The notes under the pieces: model-generated | The model's database searches: none | Told to the model about the DNA's origin: nothing | The model's input: only the letters and a program-made list of their open reading frames with translations | Origin: Draconibacterium sp. | Lineage (GTDB): Bacteria; Bacteroidota; Bacteroidia; Bacteroidales; Prolixibacteraceae | Reading direction: 5' to 3' | Assembly: GCA_016705335.1 (NCBI GenBank) | Contig: JADIYN010000037.1 | Location: 1-57,133 of the forward strand | Length of the DNA: 57,133 nucleotides | Shown: positions 18,127 to 27,248 of the stretch, piece after piece | Position numbering within the stretch: position 1 is the first letter of the stretch | Layout: the number at the start of each line of letters is the position of its first letter | Position numbers and translations under genes: made by a program

Positions 18127-18756
18127 TCACACAAGATCGGCGAAATCGATAAAATTTCTTGAAAGTTTTATTTTACCGTCTTTTTCAAGTTTCTTTAACA
18201 AGCGTGAAACTACTTCGCGTGAGGTGTTTAACCGCAGTGCCAAATCCTGGTGAGTTTCGTTTAAAATTGTTATGCCAGATTGTTTATACCTGTCAACGAG
18301 ATACTTTACCAATCTTTCATCCAAATTTAAAAATGCTATTGAATCAATTGTGTCAATTAACTCGCGAAATCGGTTTTGAAACGATTGCATCACAAATTGT
18401 TTCCAGCCTGGATATTTGCAAATCCAGTTATCGAGCATTTCAACAGGCAGCATGATCACTTTTGTTTCTTCTTCTGCAACAGCTTTAATTGTACTTGTTA
18501 AATTCGTCATGCAACAGGTTAACGACATGGAACAAACTTCGTTTTGTTTTAGATAGTACAGTAAAAGTTCGTTGCCATCATCGTTATTGCGTGTAATTCT
18601 GATTAATCCTTTTAAAATAATTGGAAAACTCGTAATAAACTGGCCTTCCCGAATCAGTACCTCATTGGGCTGAAAAGTTTTGGGAACTCCAATTTGAAGT
18701 ATTTCCTGTTGTAGTTCTTTTTCCAGAAAATTATATTGATTATCAAATAATTCCAT
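18127..18756 (-). CDS. Crp/Fnr family transcriptional regulator
   Basis: 209 residues: an N-terminal cyclic-nucleotide-type beta barrel (PNEVLIREGQFITSFPIILK), a Cys-rich stretch CSMSLTCCM, a dimer helix and a C-terminal winged helix. The recognition helix is TSREVVSRLLKKLEKDGKI. The R-E-x-x-x-R pattern equals that of E. coli CRP, which reads TGTGA half sites. FNR-type N-terminal iron-sulfur cysteines are absent. The effector is unknown. It follows two small exported-protein genes with gaps of 11 and 19 bp, so all three are probably one operon. Intact. Confidence 0.88.
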   Translation of the reverse strand: MELFDNQYNFLEKELQQEILQIGVPKTFQPNEVLIREGQFITSFPIILKGLIRITRNNDDGNELLLYYLKQNEVCSMSLTCCMTNLTSTIKAVAEEETKVIMLPVEMLDNWICKYPGWKQFVMQSFQNRFRELIDTIDSIAFLNLDERLVKYLVDRYKQSGITILNETHQDLALRLNTSREVVSRLLKKLEKDGKIKLSRNFIDFADLV

Positions 18757-18767
18757 TTATCATTTCA

Positions 18768-19288
18768 TCACTGTTTTTCACCTGTTATCGGTGCTTCTCC
18801 CTGATATGATGTCCCGGTGCCTTTAAACTTTTTTCCATCCACTTTAACAGATACTTTAACAAGATCATTTTCTGTTTTGATTTCCATATAAAGATTGTTT
18901 TCTGCTTTCAACTCAATCTTTGTAATTGTAACGCTGACCCGGTCGGTTTCCTTCTTTCCAAATTTAAAATGGTCGGGGGGGCTCGGTTGGCCTCCTGATT
19001 TTTCCCTTTTCAGTAACTTTAATCAAATCATATCCAGCTTTATTTCAAAATAGAGTACATTTTCAGGTTTTAATTCGACTTTGGTAACAGGAAAAACATC
19101 GCCTTCACCTGTAACTACAGCAACTGTAAGTGCGTTTTCTTTTTCAGCAAAAGTTAATGTGCCGGTTAAAATCTGTCGCCTGTATCAACTTTGTATTTCC
19201 AAGTTCCAACAACCTGTTTGGTTTCCAACTTTGCAAATACGGGTAATGCAAAACATACTGCGAATAAAAGAATAAATAGTTTTTTCAT
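18768..19288 (-). CDS. small exported protein, paralogue of its neighbour, multiply frameshifted
   Basis: The start at 19288 gives a Sec signal (MKKLFILLFAVCFALPVFAK) followed by LETKQVVGTWKYKVDTGD, then in shifted frames TLTFAEKENALTVAVVTGEG, LKPENVLYFEIKLD and finally VSVTITKIELKAENNLYMEI and KFKGTGTSYQGEAPITGEKQ. There are at least three shifts, one at a G run near 18970. It resembles the next upstream protein (LKPKQIAGKWKYEI, KKFRGKGWINEV), so the two are tandem paralogues with a lipocalin-like TW(K) opening. About 170 residues. Function unknown. Confidence 0.55.
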
Positions 19289-19307
19289 GATTTTTGAATT
19301 TAATTGT

Positions 19308-19685
19308 TTATTGAATAGTAATCTTATTGCCTGCAATTTCAAAACTTACTTCATTAATCCAACCCTTTCCTCTAAATTTTTTGTGATTCACAATCAAAAT
19401 ATATTCAATTGGAACATCATTTTCGCGAATTGCATTAAAACACAGGGTTTCATTTTTTTTGTTGACTTTTATTTCAGTGAGTCTGGAAACTATACCATCC
19501 GACTGAATATTTTCACCTTCTAATTCTCCTTTTTTCAGGGTGAAAACAAACCACCCTTCCAGTTGTGCATTGTAAAGCGAAATTTCATATTTCCACTTTC
19601 CGGCAATTTGTTTTGGTTTTAAGTGTGCAGAAGCTACAGTTGAAAGTGTCAACACAAACAGGAGAATGATGGAAGCTTTTTTCAT
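19308..19685 (-). CDS. small exported lipocalin-like protein
   Basis: 125 residues with a Sec signal (MKKASIILLFVLTLSTVASA) and mature part HLKPKQIAGKWKYEISLYNA, GELEGENIQSDGIVSRLTEI, YILIVNHKKFRGKGWINEVS. The GKWKYE opening and beta-rich pattern recall small secreted lipocalin-like domains. It is similar to its downstream neighbour. First gene of a likely three-gene unit ending in the Crp/Fnr regulator. No known function. Confidence 0.6.
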   Translation of the reverse strand: MKKASIILLFVLTLSTVASAHLKPKQIAGKWKYEISLYNAQLEGWFVFTLKKGELEGENIQSDGIVSRLTEIKVNKKNETLCFNAIRENDVPIEYILIVNHKKFRGKGWINEVSFEIAGNKITIQ

Positions 19686-19699
19686 GAAAAAAGTTTAGC

Positions 19700-19738
19700 A
19701 AGTATTGAAAATTTTGTTTTTAAAAATAGTCAATACTT
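19700..19738. promoter_or_regulatory. 9-bp inverted repeat upstream of the exported-protein/crp unit
   Basis: AAGTATTGA (19700-19708) and TCAATACTT (19730-19738) are perfect inverse copies 21 nt apart, just upstream of the 19685 start on minus. Possible operator or the weak terminator of dnaJ. Confidence 0.35.
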
Positions 19739-19792
19739 ATTAAACTAACGTGGGGTTTTAACAAAAAAAGGCAATAAAAGAAAAAACATGTT

Positions 19793-20947
19793 TTACTCAA
19801 ACATGTCTTTCATTTTCTCGAAGAATGATTTTTCAGAATCTGAAGGCCCTTCAAGAAAACCCGGTGAACCGAGTAGTTTTTCCATCGTTCGTCTTTCTTC
19901 GCTGTTAAGTTTTTTTGGAATCCAAACATGGATACGGACCAAAAGGTCACCCTTTCCATAACCGTTAACATCGGGGATTCCTTTTCCACGCAATCTTAAT
20001 ATTTTTTCCGGTTGTGTTCCGGCATCAATTTTTACTTTTACTTTTCCCTCGGCTGTTGGAATTTCGGAAGTTGTACCAAGTGTGATTTCCGGGAACGAAA
20101 GGAAAAGGTTATAAATGAGGTTATTTCCATCCCGAATCAGTTCAGGGTGTTCTTCTTCAGTAATAACAACAAGTAAATCGCCGTTTACACCACCACGTCT
20201 GCCTGTATTTCCACGTCCCGAAACATTGAGTTGCATGCCTTCACCGACACCTGCCGGTATTTTGATGTTTATTACTTCTTCGTCGCGAACAACACCTTCT
20301 CCGGCACAATTACTACATTTATCTGTAATCATTTTTCCATCGCCCTGGCAAGTTGGACAAGTTGATGTAGTTTGCATTTGCCCGAGAATTGTATTTGCAA
20401 TTCTTGTAACTTGCCCCGATCCGCGACATGTTCCGCAAGTAGAATAAGCCGAACCGTTTTTGGCGCCGGTACCATTACAATGGTCGCAGGCTACATATTT
20501 TTTTACTTTGATTTTCTTTTCAACACCTTCAATAATTTCTTTAAGATTGAGCGTTACTTTTACGCGTAAATCAGAACCACGGCTTACTCTTCTGCCTCCA
20601 CGGCTTGAACCGCCGCCAAATCCGCCAAATCCGCCAAAATGACCGCCAAAAATATCTCCGAACGACGAAAAAATATCTTCCACATCACGGAATCCGCCAC
20701 TAAAACCACCACCTGCAGCGCCGCCGACTCCTGCGTGTCCAAACTGGTCATAACGCTTCTTTTTGTCGGCATTACTTAACACTTCGTACGCTTCTGCAGC
20801 TTCCTTGAATTTTTCCTCAGCTTCAGCATTCCCGGGATTTTTATCAGGGTGGAATTGCAGCGCTTTTTTGCGATATGCTTTTTTAATTTCTTCGGGTGAA
20901 GCGCTTTTGCTTACCTCCAAAACTTCGTAATAATCTCTTTTTGCCAT
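19793..20947 (-). CDS. dnaJ: chaperone DnaJ (Hsp40)
   Basis: Co-chaperone that delivers clients to DnaK and stimulates its ATPase. 384 residues: J domain with HPD (FHPDKNPGNA), Gly/Phe linker (GGHFGGFGGFGG), four zinc repeats (CDHCNGTG, CGTCRGSG, CPTCQGDG, CSNCAGEG) and the client-binding C-terminal domains. Intact. It lies 17 bp downstream of grpE; dnaK is not in the window. Confidence 0.96.
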   Translation of the reverse strand: MAKRDYYEVLEVSKSASPEEIKKAYRKKALQFHPDKNPGNAEAEEKFKEAAEAYEVLSNADKKKRYDQFGHAGVGGAAGGGFSGGFRDVEDIFSSFGDIFGGHFGGFGGFGGGSSRGGRRVSRGSDLRVKVTLNLKEIIEGVEKKIKVKKYVACDHCNGTGAKNGSAYSTCGTCRGSGQVTRIANTILGQMQTTSTCPTCQGDGKMITDKCSNCAGEGVVRDEEVINIKIPAGVGEGMQLNVSGRGNTGRRGGVNGDLLVVITEEEHPELIRDGNNLIYNLFLSFPEITLGTTSEIPTAEGKVKVKIDAGTQPEKILRLRGKGIPDVNGYGKGDLLVRIHVWIPKKLNSEERRTMEKLLGSPGFLEGPSDSEKSFFEKMKDMFE

Positions 20948-20964
20948 TTTAACTGATTAATCTG

Positions 20965-21573
20965 TTATTCTCCGATTACAACCTTGGCAAACCGGATTAC
21001 CTTGTCATTTAGTGTGTATCCTTTTTGCACCACATCTACAACTTTTCCTTTTAACGATTCATCGGGTGCAGGTATTTTTGTAATTGCTTCGTGCAGGTCA
21101 ACATTAAAATCCTGATTAATTGCTTCAATTTCTTTTATGTTGCTTTGTTTAAGGAATTCACTGAATGTGTTGTAAATGAGCTGTGTTCCTTTTTTTCCGG
21201 CATCCTCGTCATTGAGGTCTTTCAGCAGAATAAGCGCCCTCTCAAAATCGTCAACTACAGGGAGGATTTTCACAAGAACTGATTCTCCGCCGGATTTGAT
21301 CAATTCTGCTTTTTCTTTCATCGTGCGCTTACGAAAATTATCAAACTCGGCTTGTAATCTTAAGTGTTTATCTGTTATTTCGGCAAGTTTTTCACCGAGC
21401 TCCTGCAAAAGAACTTCATTTTTGTCTTTTTTTGATTTCATTTTTTTGTGTATTTGCTCTTCATTTATGCCGGTTTCTTTTTGGTCCTCAGTTTGTTCTT
21501 CAACTGTAATATTATCTTGTGTTTCTTCCAAAATCACTTCTTTTTCTTGTTTTTTATTATCCTTCGTTGTCAT
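20965..21573 (-). CDS. grpE: nucleotide exchange factor GrpE
   Basis: Releases ADP from DnaK. 202 residues: a charged N-terminal tail, a long coiled coil (LGEKLAEITDKHLRLQAEFD) with the signature NFRKRTMKEKAELIKSGGES, and a C-terminal beta domain ending VVQKGYTLNDKVIRFAKVVI. Intact and first gene of the grpE-dnaJ unit. Confidence 0.94.
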   Translation of the reverse strand: MTTKDNKKQEKEVILEETQDNITVEEQTEDQKETGINEEQIHKKMKSKKDKNEVLLQELGEKLAEITDKHLRLQAEFDNFRKRTMKEKAELIKSGGESVLVKILPVVDDFERALILLKDLNDEDAGKKGTQLIYNTFSEFLKQSNIKEIEAINQDFNVDLHEAITKIPAPDESLKGKVVDVVQKGYTLNDKVIRFAKVVIGE

Positions 21574-21671
21574 TTCCAGATCATTTTAAAATTCAAACAG
21601 AGTTATAGTTTTTGTGTTTTAATTTATCTGTTGCCACATATCAAAAATATTGCCAAGCAAATATAAACGAC

Positions 21672-21708
21672 AAATTGACACCCATGCATATGCGATGAAT
21701 GTCAATTT
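21672..21708. promoter_or_regulatory. 9-bp inverted repeat upstream of grpE
   Basis: AAATTGACA (21672-21680) and TGTCAATTT (21700-21708) are perfect inverse copies with a 19-nt spacer. It is not the CIRCE element. It could be an operator for the heat-shock pair or a terminator for the thioredoxin gene that ends at 21756. Confidence 0.35.
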
Positions 21709-21755
21709 GAATAGTTCAGAAATATTTTACAAGTGAAAATATCTCAGTAGCCTGG

Positions 21756-22271
21756 TTATTTTAAATATTTTTCAATAGCTGCATCAAGAGCAGGGCCGCG
21801 TAAATTGGTTCCAATAATTACTCCGTCACCATCTAACAAAAAATTGGTTGGGATACTGCGAACGCCATAAATAGCAGCATGTTTCGAATTCCAACCCTGC
21901 AAATCACTAATATGGAATGGCCAGCCAAGTTTATCGGTTTCAATTGCTTTTTTCCAGTCGGCTTCAGTTTTGTCGAGCGATGCTCCAAAAACAGTGAATC
22001 CTTTACCGTTGGTAAATTTTTTATCCTTGTATTTGTTGTAAGCTGCTACCACGTTTGGATTTTCCCTGCGACAAGGACCACACCATGCTGCCCAAAAATC
22101 CAACAACACAAGTTGTCCTTTCGTATCTGAAAGTTTAATTGTTGTACCTGACGGCGATTTGCCCGTTAATTCAGGTGCTTTATCTCCAATGGCTGTGCCA
22201 ATTTTTGGCTGTGCCAATAATAATCCAGTAGCAAATACTACAATCGATAATGTAAAAATTAACTTCTTCAT
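21756..22271 (-). CDS. TlpA/ResA-like thiol-disulfide oxidoreductase, exported
   Basis: 171 residues with a Sec signal (MKKLIFTLSIVVFATGLLLA) and a thioredoxin fold. The AhpC/TSA-like opening (AIGDKAPELTGKSPSGTTIK) is followed by the active site WAAWCGPCRRENP and cis-proline region RSIPTNFLLDGDG. The KTEADWKKAIETDKLGWPFH insert is typical of Bacteroidota TlpA proteins. It likely reduces periplasmic disulfides, for example for cytochrome c maturation; no cytochrome genes are nearby. I chose the start at MKKLIF rather than the ATG 30 bp upstream because it begins the signal peptide. Confidence 0.87.
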   Translation of the reverse strand: MKKLIFTLSIVVFATGLLLAQPKIGTAIGDKAPELTGKSPSGTTIKLSDTKGQLVLLDFWAAWCGPCRRENPNVVAAYNKYKDKKFTNGKGFTVFGASLDKTEADWKKAIETDKLGWPFHISDLQGWNSKHAAIYGVRSIPTNFLLDGDGVIIGTNLRGPALDAAIEKYLK

Positions 22272-22348
22272 TTTTATTTTCTCTTTTTTAATTGGTTTCA
22301 ATAACGTTTTTAAACTGATAATTGTTTTAAATATAACGGTTTGTGATT

Positions 22349-23659
22349 TTAATTCGTATCTCTTGAAATTTTCGCCCCAAGTTGATTTAATCTGTCATCA
22401 ATACTTTCGTAACCGCGGTCGATTTGTTCAATATTCTCAATCACACTTTTGCCTTTTGCTGACATGGCGGCAATTAACAAAGCAATTCCTGCGCGGATAT
22501 CAGGCGAACTCATTTTAGTTCCTCTTAAATTATGCGCCCTGTTTAGCCCGATTACTGTTGCACGGTGCGGGTCACATAAAATAATCTGGGCGCCCATATC
22601 GATTAGTTTGTCAACAAAAAACAGGCGGCTCTCGAACATTTTCTGATGAATAAGTACGCTGCCTTTAGCCTGTGTTGCAACTACCAGCAGAACACTAAGC
22701 AAATCGGGTGTCAAACCGGGCCAGGGTGCATCCGAGATTGTCATGATTGAACCATCAATATATGATTCAATTTCGTAATGTTTGTTTCCCTTTACAATCA
22801 GGTTGTCGCCCGATTGTATCATCTTAATTCCCAATTGACGAAAAGAAGCCGGAATTATCCCGAGATGATCGACACCTGCATTTTTAATTGTTATTTCAGA
22901 ATCTGTCATTGCTGCCAGACCAATAAAACTGCCTACTTCAATCATATCGGGTAAAATGCGGTGCGTGCAGCCAGCAAGTGAATTTACCCCTTCAATTGTT
23001 AATAGATTTGAACCGATACCCGAAATTTTAGCGCCCATAGAAACAAGCATTTTGCTCAACTGTTGCAGGTAGGGTTCGCAGGCAGCATTATAAATAGTTG
23101 TTGTTCCCTGGGCAAGAACAGCGGCCATTAAAATATTTGCAGTTCCCGTTACCGAAGCTTCATCGAGGAGCATGTAAGCGCCTTTCAGTTTTGAAGCGGA
23201 AACTGAATACCATTGTTTTTCAGTATCGAAAGTGAATTTGGCACCCAATTTTTGCAGGCCGATAAAATGAGTGTCAACCCTGCGACGGCCAATTTTGTCG
23301 CCACCCGGCTGCGGTATAAATCCTTGACCGAAACGTGCAAGCAAAGGACCAATTACCATGATTGAACCCCGCAAACTTGCTGCTTTTTTTGCGTATTCAG
23401 GACTTTTTAGAAAATCGATATTTACCTTTGCCGCATTAAAACGATAAGTCCCTTTTTTAATCCTCTCCACTTCAACGCCCATGTTTCCGAGAATCTCGAT
23501 AAGCTTTAAAACATCGCTGATTTCGGGGATATTTTCGATTCTTATGTCTTTATCCGTTAAAAGCACCCCACATAAAACCTGAAGTGCTTCGTTTTTTGCG
23601 CCTTGTGGTTCAAGTTCGCCGGTTAATTTGCAACCGCCTTCGATTGTAAATGTTGACAT
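22349..23659 (-). CDS. murA: UDP-N-acetylglucosamine 1-carboxyvinyltransferase
   Basis: First committed step of murein synthesis: transfers enolpyruvate from PEP to UDP-GlcNAc. 436 residues with GAKNEALQVLCGVLLTD at the N terminus and the active-site loop QPGGDKIGRRRVDTH. The loop position occupied by Cys115 in E. coli is Asp121 here. Cys-to-Asp at this site is known from other bacteria to keep activity and block alkylation by fosfomycin. Intact. The start overlaps the DUF4290 gene by 37 bp. Confidence 0.94.
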   Translation of the reverse strand: MSTFTIEGGCKLTGELEPQGAKNEALQVLCGVLLTDKDIRIENIPEISDVLKLIEILGNMGVEVERIKKGTYRFNAAKVNIDFLKSPEYAKKAASLRGSIMVIGPLLARFGQGFIPQPGGDKIGRRRVDTHFIGLQKLGAKFTFDTEKQWYSVSASKLKGAYMLLDEASVTGTANILMAAVLAQGTTTIYNAACEPYLQQLSKMLVSMGAKISGIGSNLLTIEGVNSLAGCTHRILPDMIEVGSFIGLAAMTDSEITIKNAGVDHLGIIPASFRQLGIKMIQSGDNLIVKGNKHYEIESYIDGSIMTISDAPWPGLTPDLLSVLLVVATQAKGSVLIHQKMFESRLFFVDKLIDMGAQIILCDPHRATVIGLNRAHNLRGTKMSSPDIRAGIALLIAAMSAKGKSVIENIEQIDRGYESIDDRLNQLGAKISRDTN

Positions 23660-24273
23660 TTGAAACGGGGTTTTGGATTATTTCTTTTAAATTTCTTTTT
23701 ATTTTTTGGCTTGGGTGGTATAAATGCTTTTGCGTCAACAAGCTGAATGTCTTCTTTTTTGATATTCAATTTGCCCCGTGAAAGTTCTTTTAGGTCCTGA
23801 AATATTTTCTCATCGTCAACTCCGTCCTTGTTCCAGGCCACATAAGATTTTTTCATGTGGTTTGCCAGTAATTCGATTAAAACCTCTTTTTCTTCGCCTT
23901 CCAACTCCACCGTTTTTTTTATCAGCGATTCCATAATAAAACCATAATGTTTGTACCTGATATTATTGTCGGAATAGGGAACCTGATTTGGTTTTTCCGT
24001 AAGAATATCCGGCGTTGGCGGATTATATGGATAATCGATATCTAATTTGAAATCGGACATTATTGCCAAATGATCCCAAAGTTTGTGTTTAAATTCGGCA
24101 ACATCTCTTAAATAAGGATACAAATTTCCCATTACATCAATAACCGTTTGTGCCGAACGGTTTCGTTTTTCTTTGTCTTCGATGGTAAACAGGTAGTCAA
24201 CCATGTTTTGTATATTTCTCCCGTACTCGGGAAGCGGAAGTTTTCTCCTTTGTGAATTGTAATCCATTTCCAT
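23623..24273 (-). CDS. DUF4290 protein, Bacteroidota-specific
   Basis: 216 residues, soluble, no signal peptide. It carries the family opening MDYNSQRRKLPLPEYGRNIQ and a helical core (LYPYLRDVAEFKHKLWDHLA), with a very basic tail (KPKNKKKFKRNNPKPRF). Homologues commonly lie directly before murA, as here. The function is unknown; the basic tail suggests nucleic-acid contact, which is inference. The last residues (KCQHLQSKAVAN) run out of frame over the murA start, so the true end may be earlier. Confidence 0.85.
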   Translation of the reverse strand: MEMDYNSQRRKLPLPEYGRNIQNMVDYLFTIEDKEKRNRSAQTVIDVMGNLYPYLRDVAEFKHKLWDHLAIMSDFKLDIDYPYNPPTPDILTEKPNQVPYSDNNIRYKHYGFIMESLIKKTVELEGEEKEVLIELLANHMKKSYVAWNKDGVDDEKIFQDLKELSRGKLNIKKEDIQLVDAKAFIPPKPKNKKKFKRNNPKPRFKCQHLQSKAVAN

Positions 24274-24385
24274 TTTTCTTTTGATAACTAATTAAATACA
24301 AGTTGTTATGAGGGTTTTTTCGATGAATTTTCTGCAAAACTAATTATTTCCGTGCAATACACAATTTTTTGACTGAATGCTTGTG

Positions 24386-26706
24386 TTATCGTTTGATTTT
24401 AAGTTTTGCAAATTTCAACAATAATTGTTTTTGTCCTGAACTGTGAAAGTAGATGGTAGCTTTTTTGTTTGGCATCACACCCTCAACATTTAGAACTTTA
24501 CCTTCTCCAAACCGCTGATGTTCCACAACCATTCCCGATAATATTGTTACAGGATCATCTCCAATAAACGCATTTTGTTCATCCTGTTCATTTAACGAAA
24601 CGAGTTTTTTGCCATAAATGTTTTGATGATATCCGGTTTTAAATACGGGAGGTGTTGCGGGCTTGCTAAATTCAGTTTTTTCAGTTTGTGAATTAAATGG
24701 GTTTCTGTTTCGCGAATTTTGCCGAAGTCCTGAATTATTGGATTGATCAAGAAATTGTTCATCCAGCTCTTCCAAAAACCTGCTGGGCGAGCAAAAATCA
24801 AGATTTCCCCAGCGATAGCGTTGGTTTGCGTAACTGAACCATGCATTTTCCTTGGCTCTTGTTAAAGCAACATAAAACAGCCGGCGTTCCTCTTCAAGCG
24901 CTTCCTCTGTTTGTTTTTCTCCTGCCGTTGCGAGGGGAAAAGGTTTTCTTCCATTCCCACAACAAAAACATTTTTGAATTCAAGTCCTTTGGCAGAATGA
25001 ACTGTCATCAAAGTAACTTTGTCGCGTTCTTCATCTTTTTCATTATCCTGATCGGTGAGCAAAGCAACATCCTCTAAATAGTTTGCCAAACTTGCAGGTT
25101 CTCCGGTTTCAAGCGCGTTGAGACTGAATTCCTGGATACCGTTCAGCAATTCCTGAATATTGTCGAAACGGCTTACTCCTTCGGGCGATTTGTCGTTGTG
25201 CAGTTCTACAAGAATTCCCGAATTTTCAGCAATTATTTTAGCAGCGTTAAATGCATCGTTTACTTCGAGTACCGATTTGTAATTTTGAATAGTATTTCTA
25301 AAACTGATAATTTTTGTGACAGTTCCTTTGTTTAAGCCAATTTCATTTTTCGAATCCAAATCTTCAATTATATTCCAAATTGAAGTTTCGGAGGCAACTG
25401 CTATGTTTTCAAGTTTTTCGAGGGTTGTTGCACCAATTCCCCGGGCGGGGAAATTGATTATTCTTTTCAGCGCTTCATTGTCAGCCGGATTGATCGTCAA
25501 CCTGAAATAGGCCAGCAAATCTTTGATTTCTTTACGTTGGTAAAAACTCAATCCTCCATAAACTTTGTAGGGGATATTTCGTTTACGGAGTGCTTCTTCA
25601 AAAATCCTCGATTGTGCATTTGTGCGGTACAAAATGGCATAATCGGCATTTTTGTAATGGTCGCGTAACTGGGTTTCTGCAATCTCCTGAACCACCATAA
25701 AACCCTCTTCATTATCGGTTAACGCTGAAAATATTTTTATCGGTTTTCCCGGTTCGTTTTCAGAAAAAACTGTTTTGTGAATTTGTTTTTTGTTTTTTGA
25801 AATGATGCTGTTTGCCGCGTTTACAATTGTTTGCGTTGACCTGTAGTTTTGTTCGAGTTTAAAAATTTTATGTTCGGGGTAATCGCTTTTAAAATTCAGG
25901 ATATTTTCAATCCGTGCGCCCCTGAAAGAGTAAATACTTTGCGCATCGTCGCCAACAACACAAATATTATTTGTTTTTGATGCCAGTTTTTTAACAATCA
26001 GGTACTGCGCATAATTTGTATCCTGATATTCGTCAACCAAAACATAATCAAATTTTTCGTGGTATTTGGCAAGTATATCGGGATGGTCGCGAAACAAAAT
26101 GTTTGTTTTTAGCAGCAAATCGTCAAAATCCATCGCGCCCGAAAGGAACGAACGTTTTACATATTCCCTGTATATTTCGGCGATTGCGGGCATTCTCATG
26201 TTTTTGTCAATCAGTCTGATTTCGTCATGACTGGCATAAACATTTGGTGTAATCAAATTATTTTTTGCCATTGAAATACGTGCAGCAACAGTTCCGGGTT
26301 TGTATGTTTTGTCGTCTAACCCGAGGCTTTTGATGATAGTTTTGATCAGGCTTTTGCTGTCGGAACTATCGTAAATTGTAAAGTTGGAGGGGTAACCCAG
26401 AACTTCATGTTCGGTGCGCAAAATACGGGCAAAAACACTGTGAAATGTGCCCATCCATAAGTAGCGCGCCATTTTTTCGCCAACAACAGTTGCAATTCGC
26501 TCCTTCATTTCGCGGGCAGCTTTGTTAGTAAAAGTGAGCGCCAGAATTGTTGAAGGCCGCACGCCCTGTTTCAGTAAATGCGCAATTCGGTAGGTCAAAA
26601 CGCGGGTTTTCCCCGAGCCTGCCCCGGCTATAATTAATGCCGGTCCTTCGGTCCGTATAACCGCCTCGTGTTGGGCTTTATTGAGTTCTTTTAAATAATC
26701 AAGCAC
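24386..26706 (-). CDS. UvrD/PcrA-type ATP-dependent DNA helicase, frameshifted
   Basis: Superfamily-1A helicase of DNA repair. Walker A GAGSGKT at residues 28-34, motif II VLVDEYQDTN, motif III GDDAQSIYSFRGA, motif IV QNYRST, motif V VTLMTVHSAKGLEFKNV. One shift near 24935 interrupts motif VI. Joining frames restores ATAGEKQTEEALEEERRLFY and VALTRAKENAW, then the PcrA-like C-terminal Tudor-like part (VVEHQRFGEGKVLNVEG) to the stop at 24386. Joined length of about 773 residues is normal for the family. The gene reads away from the G/C block upstream. Confidence 0.92.
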
Positions 26707-26827
26707 AAAAAAATCATTATTCAGTTAAAAAAACAAAAGTAAAAGTTGTACAATGGTTTCTATAGTTTTGTGGCTGTGTTTTATCAACAAAGTTGAAAAT
26801 GCAGGCATATAACGGGATTGTGGCAAG

Positions 26828-27130
26828 GGGCTCCCCCTTTCAAAAAATTTCTCCTAAAACACCCAAAAATCCCCCGGGGGGGGAAAAAATCCGGGGGGGG
26901 GGGGTTTCGGTTGGGGGGGGGGGGGCCCCCCCCCGGGGGGGCCCCGGGCGGGCCCCCGGGGGGAAGAAAAATGGTGCGGGGGGCGGGGGGAAAAAAGGGG
27001 GGGGGGGCCCCCCCCCCCGGGGGGCCCCCCCCCCCCCCCGCCTTTTCCAAAAAAAAGGGGGGGGGGGGGGGGGGGGGGGGGGAAAAAGGGGGGGGGGGGG
27101 GGGGGGGGGGGAAAAAAATGAGGGGGGGGT
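26828..27130. other. G/C homopolymer block, probable sequencing or assembly artefact
   Basis: About 300 bp made almost only of runs of G or C of 5-30 bases broken by short A or T runs. This is unlike everything around it (about 38-40% G+C by eye). The gap 26707-27248 between the divergent helicase and CHU_C genes should hold both promoters; outside the block I see nothing else. Long Pro/Gly reading frames here on both strands are products of the homopolymers. Confidence 0.85.
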
Positions 27131-27248
27131 TATGCTTACATTTAATCAGAATTGCCGTTTAAAACACTTTGAAAATTGATTTTTGTTTTCCTGCAAACAA
27201 TTTAATAGAAATTATACGTTAATATTGTAGCTCAAAATGGTTGTTTTT

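Noticed and set aside
21574..21755. CIRCE/HrcA operator before grpE
   Set aside because: The inverted repeat is AAATTGACA/TGTCAATTT, not TTAGCACTC/GAGTGCTAA.
26784..27179. Pro/Gly-rich ORFs on both strands
   Set aside because: Generated by G and C homopolymers of the artefact block; overlapping frames on opposite strands have the same composition.
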